Source: Puniceicoccales bacterium (lineage in GTDB: Bacteria > Verrucomicrobiota > Verrucomicrobiia > Opitutales > UBA953). Taken from it: a DNA stretch of 11,606 nucleotides. The notes below the pieces were generated by a model, which ran no database searches, was not told where the DNA came from, and saw only the letters and a list, made by a program, of their open reading frames with translations. The translations under genes and the position numbers were made by a program. This document shows, one piece after another, positions 1-9,300 of this stretch (the first letter of the stretch is position 1; each line of letters starts with the position of its first letter). The stretch lies in contig JAITIB010000011.1 of NCBI GenBank assembly GCA_031279675.1, forward strand, positions 1 through 11,606, read 5' to 3'.

Positions 1-216
1 GACCCGGCGCTGGAACAACTCGGGGATGCCAGCCACGCGACTCCGTCGGGGCTGATGTTCATCCATTCGGCAACACAGGCGGAAACGCGCGCATTGGTGG
101 AGCGAAGCGGGCTCGACGTACTGTTCACTGCGATGCGATCTTGTGTGGTGGCGGAGAGAGAATGCGTGCGCGAATTTTCTGACGACACCCGTTTTTGGGT
201 CGCGCGGAAATGCTGA
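1..216 (+). CDS. 3' end of an upstream gene, product not recognised (partial)
   Basis: An open frame enters from the left edge and runs 71 codons to TGA at 214-216. Codons are mostly G/C-ending (ctg, gcg, gac, ctc), as expected for real coding sequence in this GC-rich genome, and it lies on the same strand as the giant gene 79 bp downstream. The visible tail contains SGLMFIHSATQAETRALVERSG and then a stretch ending DDTRFWVARKC. The pattern of a beta strand, a helix starting at an acidic 'AETRALVE', 'SGLDVLF' and a final 'RFWVARK' strand would suit the C-terminal part of a class I SAM-dependent methyltransferase. That is only a weak resemblance and the catalytic part lies outside the window. 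No signal peptide or domain can be assessed. Confidence 0.55.
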   Translation, partial: DPALEQLGDASHATPSGLMFIHSATQAETRALVERSGLDVLFTAMRSCVVAERECVREFSDDTRFWVARKC

Positions 217-295
217 TGTTGAGGACGAGGGAGGGCAGGGGGGTATTTTCAATTTGGTGGTTGACGGGAGTTTGCGGTGTGGTTTTGGGGGGTTT
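217..295 (+). promoter_or_regulatory. Intergenic leader before the giant gene
   Basis: This 79-bp gap is purine- and G-rich, with a GAGG/GGGAGGG-rich stretch at about 221-241 and a run of six Gs at 287-292 followed by TTT and the ATG at 296. There is no canonical AGGAGG at normal spacing; the G run would have to serve as ribosome-binding site. A TTGACG at 261-266 resembles a -35 box, but no convincing -10 lies 16-18 bp further on. I see no terminator hairpin after the upstream stop, so co-transcription with the upstream gene is possible. Confidence 0.3.
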
Positions 296-367
296 ATGAA
301 AAAGGTTGCTGCGTATGGGCGGGTCAACCTGCACTTGATGATTGTGTTGGTTTGCATGGCGCTTGCC
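296..367 (+). other. Signal peptide of the giant protein
   Basis: Residues 1-24 have a basic start (MKKVAAYGR), a hydrophobic core (LHLMIVLVCMALA) and an A-L-A site at 22-24, compatible with signal peptidase I cleavage before G25. Cys20 is preceded by V-L-V, which does not make a good lipobox, so a lipoprotein is unlikely. A run of seven Gs (368-374) encodes the residues right after the predicted cut. Confidence 0.75.
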
Positions 368-3300
368 GGGGGGGCGTTCACGATGGCGCCTGGGAATGGC
401 GGGGGTTTGGTGGGTGTTGGTGGGAGCGAGGAAGAGGGGTCAAATGGTGTGTTTGCTGTTTGGTATGGCGGGGAGCGGCGTGCGGCGTTTTTTTTTCTTA
501 CGGGGAATGCGGAGTGGGCGTCGGTGGATCGGTTGCCTGTTGCGCCGTTGGACGGGAGCAATCAGCTCAAGCTTTATGATGTGGGCTCTCCCCTGTTGCC
601 GCCAGGAGTGTCCTTGCAAAACGTGACTGGTCGGGGAGGCTGGGCGAGCAATGGGGCATGGTTGGCGAGTGTGGATGAGCAGGGAGGAGTGTGGCTTGGG
701 AGCGAATTTGAGGAGGGCGCCGATTTGGTGGAGATGGAGGGGTTGCCGCCTGTGGACACGCTGGCGCTGGGCGCTGGACATGCCGTTGCGTTTGCGCAAG
801 GGGAGGTATGGGTATGGGGGCTTGCGCATAGGATTTCCCCCGGTGGCGTCGGTCCTTCGGGAGTGCCGGTGCGTCTTGAAATGGGAGCCCGGGTTGTGGC
901 TGTTGGAGCGTGGCGGGAATTTGGTTTTGCGAAGAGTGACGACGGGGTGATCTGGTTGTGGCAGGGGAGCGAGGGTGGCGGAGGGATTTTTGAGAAGGAG
1001 GAGGAAGAGGCGTTTGCTGAAGAGATTGGCGTGTTGATGGGGAGTGTTTTGCCGCAGGAAGGAGAGGAGGATGGGACCGGTGTTTCGCTGTCAGCCGATA
1101 CCACCGTCCCTGTGAGTTCTGTGGTGTCGGTTCAAGCGACGAGCGCTCCCGCACCATTGGTTCTGCCGTTGGAGGGGCTGCGCTTATGGCTGAAGGCGGA
1201 TGCGGGCGTTGTGGTGGATGAATCTGGGAAAGTCAGTCAGTGGCAGGATCAATCTGGGGCGGGAAGGCATGCGTCGCAAAGCGTGCTTGCGCGAAGGCCT
1301 GTGCAGGTAGCGGAGTCCACTTTGGATGGAAACGTTGCGGTTCATTTTGACGCCGCGCAATCACAGCAGCTCGGACTGCCCCACTTCATGAGCGGCGCGA
1401 CGGAAGGAGAAGCGTTTGTGGTGCTGAAAGCCACATCAGCGACACCGTCTTCGTATCGTGGCCTTTGGCGCATGGGCGCGGGGACGAATTGTTATCCGCA
1501 AAGCAACGGTGTTCTCGTGGAGCATTTTGGAAGCAATACAAGCCGTTCGATGGGCGCGCCCGCGGCGGACATTACGCAGTGGCATGTGTATAACGTCTCC
1601 AGCAAGCCCGGCGAATGGGCAGTGCGCATCAACGGAGTCCAGCAATATCACGTCACTACCAACACGGTATCTTGGAACACCACCCCATTGATTGGCCACA
1701 GCGGTTCTTACGCCTTCGACGGCGCCATTGCCGAAATACTCGTTTTTGAAAAAGTCCTGACCGCAGCCGAGCGCGTTACTGTCGGGCATTATTTGCGGTC
1801 TCGGCATGAGCTTTCAGGCGTAATTGCGCCGACGGTGGCGCCGGTGTTGTCCGGGCAGGTTGTTGGGGCCGGGCAAATTTATCTGACATGGGAAGCGCCT
1901 GCTGAATCTACGTGGACGGAGTATGTCATTGAGCGCTCGGAGGACGGACTCGAGTGGACGCCTGTTGTGAATGTCGGGATGGGGAGACGCAATTATCTCG
2001 GGCAAAATCTTACGGCAGGCGTTTGCCATTATCGATTGAAGACCCGCAACTGGGCCGGTGAGTCCGGCTGGAGCAACCCGGTGGTTTTGGCGGTTGAGCA
2101 GGACAGTGTGGCCGTGGTTCCCGTCGAAGGTTTGCGGTTGTGGTTGAGGGCGGATGCGGGCGTGGAGGCGGATGCGGGCGGTGGCGTCGAGTGTTGGACG
2201 GATGTCAGTGGTTGCGGCAACCATGCGGTGCAGGCCGTTGCGGCGTCGCGCCCCGCGCTCGTTGCCGCGTCCAGTGGCGAGGCCCGCCCGGTTGTCCGGT
2301 TTACCCGTGCCAGCCAGCAAAAGCTTGAGTTGCCCGCCGGGCTCATGGCTGGCGCGAATGTTGGGGACGCCTTTGTTGTTTTGCGCGCAAATGCATTCAA
2401 ACCAGCGACCCCGTCCGGGCTTTGGCGCGCAGGTGCCGCAGTGGGTTATTACCCGCAGACGAATGGTGTGCTCACAGACGCGTTTGGCAGCAATGCCGCC
2501 CGGGAACTCGGCGCCGCGCAAGCCGACATTACCCGACGGCACCTCCTTGAAATCAGCGCCGCCCCCGGACAGTGGATTTCCCGGCTCAACGGTTTTGGGC
2601 AGGCGCGCACCGACAGCAACACCGTTGGCTGGAATGGCGCGCCGCTGCTTGGGCACAATGGCAGTTATGCGTTCGACGGCGAGATAGAGGAAGTGCTCAT
2701 CTACGATCGCGTTCTGGGCGATGCGGAGCGCGAGCAAGTCCGGTTGCAGCTCAATGCCCGGCATCAGTTTAACGTGACGGTCCCCACGGTTCCCGAAGGG
2801 CTGCAAGCCCGTCCCGGAAACCAAGGAGGCGTCGAGCTCCTTTGGGCGGCGCCCGCCACGGCACCGGCCACGCAAATCGAGTACATCATTGAGCGCAGCA
2901 CCGACGGGACAGTGTTTGAGGAAATTGCCCGGACCCCCTGGCGCAACCACACCGATGCTGATGCCGTATCCGGAAGCGCATACATTTACCGGATAAAAGC
3001 CCGCAACTGGTTTGGCGACTCCGCGTACGCCACCGCCGTGCCGTTGGCAGCCGGAAGCACTGCGGCATTCCCCCCGGTGCCTGCGCGCGAAAATCTGCGC
3101 CTCTGGCTGCGAGCCGACCAAGGAGTGTTCACTGACGGCACCCCAGGCAACGCGGTCGAGCGCTGGCAGGACCAATCCGGCAAAGGCAATCACGCCGTTC
3201 AGTTTGCCGCGGCGAACCGTCCTGCGCTTGCTGCGGATGCAATTTCTGGAAAAGCGCTTGTGCGTTTCACCGCGGCGCAAAAGCAAAGTCTTTCGTTCCT

Positions 3301-6300
3301 CAACGTGATGCAAGGCGCCGCTGCTGCGGAAGTCATCATCCGCGTCAAGACCAGTGCCGCCACCTACAGCGTGGACAACGGTCTTTGGAAATGGAGCGCC
3401 AGCGGAGCCGCGTATCCCGGCAGGACCGCGGCTCTTGCCGACGGGACTGCGAGCAACGCCAACCAACTCCAGGGCGCGCCCATTCTGGGGCTCAACCAAT
3501 GGCGCACTTACGGCATCAGCGCCACAGCCGGTCAGTGGACCAGCCGTCTCGACGGGCTCGAACAATACAGTGTCGCGGCCAACACCGTCGCCTTCATCAG
3601 CACGCCCCTGCTCGGCACCAACGGCAGCACATATTTCGATGGCGACATTGAGGAAATCCTCATCTACGACCGGACGCTCGACACTGCGGAGCGCGAGCAA
3701 CTCACCCGGTATCTCGATGCGCGCGGCGGAGCTGATGTTTGCCCGCCGACGCCTGAAGTCCCCGCAGGATTGACCGCCGTTACTGAAAGCGCCACGGCCA
3801 TCGTTGTCCGCTGGACACCCCCGGTTGATGCCGGCGAGAGCCTCACCTACATTCTTGAGCGGAGCGTCGGGGAGGACGGAGTTTTTGAGGAAATTCTTTG
3901 GACAAGCAACGGCTACGCCAGCCGGTCCGACTATACCGACAGAGGTCTTTCCCCCGGGACGACGTGCGTTTATCGCATGAAGGCCCGCAACAACATTGGC
4001 ATTGAATCGGTTTGCAGCAGCCCTGTTGCCGCCACGACGCATGAGGAGACAGCGGCGGACAGTCTCTGGCCTGTTGACATCGCGCCTGCCAATCTGCGCC
4101 TCTGGTTGCGCGCCGACCTTGGCCTTGTGCAGGGCCAGGGCGGAGCCTTGCTCGCATGGGAAGACCAGTCCGGGAAAAACAACCATGCCACCCAGGCACA
4201 GATTGCCAGCCAGCCGTTTGCCGGGGGGGGCGCCGTCGTTTTCGACGCCACCAAGTCCCAAGTGCTCGCGCTTCCCCCCGCCCTGTTCACCGGGGCCGCT
4301 GCCGGAGACCTCTTTGTTGTTTTGAAAACCACCCCAACGACACCCGCCGCGGATCGAGGGCTGTGGACGTTTGGAACTGGCGCCAGTTCTTATCCCCAGA
4401 GCACGGGTCTCGTTGCTGAATGCGCCGGCACGAACACTGTTCGTGGCATGGGCCTGCCGTTGGTGGACATCACCGGGTGGCATCTTTACAACGTCACCGT
4501 CCGTCCCGGCGAATGGATCGCCCGGTTCAACGGATTGGAGCAATACCGCGACGCCACCGCGAACACTGTCGCGTTCAACACCACCGCACCCAAGCTTGGC
4601 ACGGGCGGGAGCTATTTTCATGGAGAGATTGCCGAGTTGATTGTTTTTGACCGCGTGCTCACCGCCGACGAACGCGAACGCCTCACTCGCTGGCTCAATT
4701 CCCGCCACACGGCTTTGCCCGTGCCTGCCGCCGCGCCCGCCGTTCCCGGGGGGCTTGAGGCCGCCTCCGGGCGTCCGTCCTCCGCGCATGTCACATGGAC
4801 GCTTCCGGACGCCCCCGCCATTGGAGTCACTTATGAGCTGGAACGTCGCACGGACGGCGTGGAGCTCCCGGGCGGGTTCGTGTCCGTTTTCAAATTTGAG
4901 CACGGCAATGCCATGCATTGCGACTTTACGGATGCGACCGTGGCCGCCGGGCAAAGCTACACGTATCGCTTCCGCGCCCGTGACGCGATTGGGCGGGAGA
5001 GCATTTCCGGAAGCACGGCGACCGTCACCATTCCCGCCACTGTCTCGCCCGGCGAGCTCACGCAAACCGAGGGTTTGCGCCTCTGGTTGCGTGCCGACCG
5101 TGGCGTTGTGACCGGAACGGAAGGACAGCTCGCGTCCTGGCGCGACCAATCGGGTCAAAACAACCACGCCACGCAGGCCGTTCCCGGAAGCAAGCCCGCG
5201 CTCGCCCCGTCCGGCGCGGTGCTTTTTGGCGGTTCCGCCGCCAACCAACACTTCGTCCTACCCCCCTCGCTCATGAGTGGCGCCGCTTCCGGCGAGGCGT
5301 TTGTGATTCTCAAGTCAAACACCGTCGCGTCTGCCACGCGCGGGCTCTGGCGGCTCGGTTTTTCCGGTTCCAGCAATTACCCTGGCACTGCCGGCGCGCT
5401 CGCGGAGGATTTTGGCAGCAACGTCCAGCGCGCGCTGGGCGTCCCTCGGGCGGACATCACGCGCAGGCACCTTTACCACGTCACAGCCGCGCCCGGGGAG
5501 TGGGTGGCGCGCCTCAACGACATCGAGCAGTTTCGGGCTGGGGCAAACACCGTTTCCTGGAACAGCGCGCCGCGCATTGGAAATAACGGCAGTTATGGTT
5601 TCGACGGAGAGATTGACGAGATACTGATCTACGATCGCGTGCTTGATGATGCCGCGCGCGCCGCCGTGCGCGCCTATCTCGACACCCGGCACGCGCTCGG
5701 CATTGCCGCGCCACCGCCCGCGCCCGTGCTGTCCGCGCGCGCGATTCCGCCTCTCGGCGCCGGGCTTTCGTGGACATTTTCCGCGCCCGAAACCGACTCG
5801 CAATTTGTCCTTGAGCGCAGTGACGATGGCGGGGCATTTGCCCCCATCGCCACCGTTGGGAGGCACGATCGCGCCTATGTTGATGGCGCCGTTCAGGCCG
5901 GGCACGTTTACGCCTACCGGATAAAACTTGTCGCCACCACCGCCGGGGAGGGTGCGTGGAGCAACATCGCCACAGTCACGGTCACTGCGGAACCCGCGCC
6001 CGCCACGCTCGCCAATGGCCTGCGCCTTTGGTTGCGGGCCGGAGAGCAGGTGACGGTTTCGGGGGATGGACGCGTTGCGCGCTGGGCGGACCAGTCCGGA
6101 CAGGGCAACCACGCGACGCAAACCGGCGTCGCCGCCATGCCCCGTCTTTCCGGGGACGGGACGGTGGCGTTCGCCGCCGCGCAAAACCAGCAACTCGTCT
6201 TTCCCGGCACATTGATGGGCAATGCCGCCGAGGGTGAAATTTTCATCCTCCTCAAGGCCGCCGCCGCCACACCTGCCTCGACGCGCGGACTCTGGCGCAT

Positions 6301-9300
6301 GGGAAGTTCAAGCTACAGCTATTATCCCAATGCCAGCGGTGTCGTGGTGGACGATGCCGGCACGAGCATTTCCCGCACCGTGGGTTTGCCGGATGCGGAC
6401 ATCACCGGATGGCATCTCTACAACGTTTCCTCGAAACTCGGTGAATGGGTGGCGCGTTTCAATGGACGCGAGCGCATCGCCTTTGGAGCCAACACCGTCC
6501 GTTGGGCCACCTCGCCGCTGCTTGGCAGCAATGGCAGTCAAGGGTTCGACGGCGGCATCGCGGAAGTCCTGATTTACGACCGTGTCCTCACCGCGTCCGA
6601 GCGCGAAACTCTCGAGGGCTACCTCGCGCGAAAACACATTCCCGGAGTGGCAACGCCTCCGTCCGCTCCCGCGTCATTGACCGCCCGTGTCATCGGAGCC
6701 GGGCAGGTTTTCCTCGAATGGCGGAACACAAGCCCGTCTTGGACGCGACTGGAGCTCCAACGCAAGACCGGTGAAGGAGCCTACGCCACCATTGCCCGTC
6801 CCGAAGGGCTGACCTGCGTGGAGTCCGGGCTTGAGTCAGGACAAACCTTCACCTACCGCCTCCGCGCGAACAACGCCGCGGGTGCGGGCGCGTGGAGCAA
6901 CGAGGCCGCCGTCACTCTTCCCGGCGAAGCGACAACCCCGCCGCCGACGATCCCGCTGGGTTCCCTGCGTCTCTGGCTCAAGGCAGACACCCTGGCGCCC
7001 GGAGGCGTTGCGTTTTGGCGCGACCAATCCGGCAACGGCAACCACGCCACCGCCAGCGCGGCGAGCACCCAGCCTCAAGTTGTCGCGGATTCCGATGGCA
7101 TCCCGTCCGTCCGCTTTAACGCCGCGCAATCGCAGCAGCTCAGCCTGCCCCACTTCATGAACGGCGCCACCGCGGGCGAAGCGTTTGTGGTATTGAAAGC
7201 CACCTCGGCGACACCCTCCGCGCATCGCGGACTCTGGCGCATGGGCGCGGCGGGGAACAGCTACTACCCCTTAAACACCGGCGCACTTTCCGGTTTTTTT
7301 GGAACCACCACCAGCCGTTCGCTGGGCGCTCCCGCGGCGGACATCACGCAGTGGCACGTGTATAACGTCTCCAGCAAACCCGGCGAATGGTCCGCCCGTT
7401 TCAACGGCGTCCAGCAACACCTCGCCACCACCAACACCGTTTCCTGGAGCACAACCCCATTACTCGGCCACAGCGGCTCCTACGCCTTCGACGGTGCCAT
7501 TGCCGAAATACTCGTTTTTGAAAAAGTCTTGTCCGCAGCCGAGCGCGAAACCGTGCAGGAGTATCTTGCCGGACGCCACCGGCTTGCTGGCTCGGATGAA
7601 ACATTAGCCGTTCCGGCAAATCTGACCACTCATGCTTTGTCATCGGAACAAGTCAGCCTTCAGTGGAACGCCGAAGGCAACGCGTGGGTGCGCTTCGAAA
7701 TTGAGGCGAGCGTTGCAGGTGGCGAATTTGTGTCGAAGGGCATTGCCGCTGGCCGCGCGTATCTTGTCGAAGGACTGGAGCCCGGCACCGAATACACCTT
7801 CCGCGTTCGCGCCCGCAGCGCCACGGCAGTGAGCGCGTGGAGCAACGAAATCACCGTTCAAACACCCGCCTCCGGTGGCGTCGGCATCCCCTTGGAAAAT
7901 GTCCGCCTGTGGTTGAAATCCGACACACTGCCCGTTGGCACGCTCAACGGCTGGCCCGACCAGAGCGGCAGGAACAACAGCGCCACCTCGCCCAACGTTG
8001 CCGTGCGCCCCGAGGTTGTCACCGACCCCGAGACCAACCGCCCCGTTGTCCGCTTTAACGCCGCGCAATCACGACAACTCAACCTGCCCCACTTCATGAA
8101 CGGCGCCACGGAAGGCGAAGCGTTTGTGGTATTGAAAGCCACCTCGGCGACACCCTCCGCGCATCGCGGACTCTGGCGCATGGGCGCGGCGGGGAACAGC
8201 TACTACCCCTTAAACACCGGCGCACTTTCCGATTTTTTTGGAACCACCACCAGCCGTTCGCTGGGCGCTCCCGCGGCGGACATCACGCAGTGGCACGTGT
8301 ACAACGTCTCCAGCAAACCCGGCGAATGGTCCGCCCGTTTCAACGGCGTCCAACAACACCTCGCCACCACCAACACCGTTTCCTGGAGCACAACCCCGCT
8401 ACTCGGCCACAGCGGCTCCAACGCCTTCGACGGCTCCATCGCAGAAATCCTCGTCTTCGACAGAGTCCTCTCCGCGGCAGAGCGCGAAACCATTTCCACC
8501 TATTTGCAAACCCGGCTTATTCCCATCCCAGAAACGGTTCTTTCTGCGCCGGAAAACCTGACCGCTGTTGCGATTGCATGGAATCAAGTCGCCCTTGCCT
8601 GGACGGCTGTTCCTGAACCCGGTGCCACTTACGAACTGGAACGCAGAATGGAAGACGGCACTTTTGCCAAGATTACCGACCTCGACGCTGGCACGATCAG
8701 CCACACCGACACTGGCCTTGTGGCGGCAACGACTTACACCTACCGCCTTCGCTCAAAGTTTGGCACGCAAACGTCTGTTTACAGCAATGACGCCACCGCC
8801 ACGACTTTTGCGCCACCTCCGCAGCCACCCGCTGCGCCGACGGAATTCAACGCCACCGCCACCGGACAGACCACGATTGCGCTCACTTGGGTGGCGAGCC
8901 CGACTGCGGACGCCACCTGCGAGCTGGAACGCAAGACAGGCGAGAATGCTTTCGTGAAAATCGCAGATCTCCCTGCCGGAAGCACAAGTTACACTGATGC
9001 CGGCCTGACACCTGCAACCGGCTATATCTACCGCCTGCGCGCCGTGAAGTCCGGGTTGTTTTCGGCTTACACGTCCGAAGCCAACGCCACCACGGACTCC
9101 CCGCCGCCGCCGATCCCGGACATCCCCGGAAATCCCTCTATCGGCGACATCACAAGCAACAGCATCACCCTCGTTTGGACAGGCCCCACAGACCCAGCGC
9201 TCACCTATGAAATTGAACGCAGCAACGACGGCGTCACCTTTGTGAAAATCGCCGAAGTCACCGGCGCACTGGCTTACACGGACAGCGGACTTTCATCCGG

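Noticed and set aside
261..289. TTGACG as a sigma-70 -35 box
   Set aside because: No acceptable -10 hexamer lies at 16-18 bp spacing; the matching stretch is T/G only.
344..358. Lipobox reading of Cys20 in the signal peptide
   Set aside because: The residue before Cys is Val rather than Gly/Ala/Ser, and a good A-L-A cleavage site follows four residues later.
567..1157. Minus-strand open frame of 196 codons opposite the N-terminal region
   Set aside because: Pro/Ser/Arg/His-rich low-complexity translation caused by the G-rich + strand. The + strand here encodes RCC1-like motifs in the long frame.
1814..5251. Minus-strand open frame of 1145 codons
   Set aside because: It lies in exact codon register with the + strand gene, so it only reflects the absence of TTA, CTA and TCA codons in this GC-rich stretch. 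Its translation is Gly/Arg/Ala-rich without any domain, while the + strand shows repeated conserved motifs.
5315..6193. Minus-strand open frame of 292 codons
   Set aside because: Same cause: antisense register of LamG module 5, FN3 domain 5 and the start of module 6. No recognisable protein features.
7175..8433. Direct repeats considered as a CRISPR, transposon or integron-type array
   Set aside because: The repeats are hundreds of bases long, code in frame for conserved protein modules, and show no inverted ends, short unique spacers or transposase.
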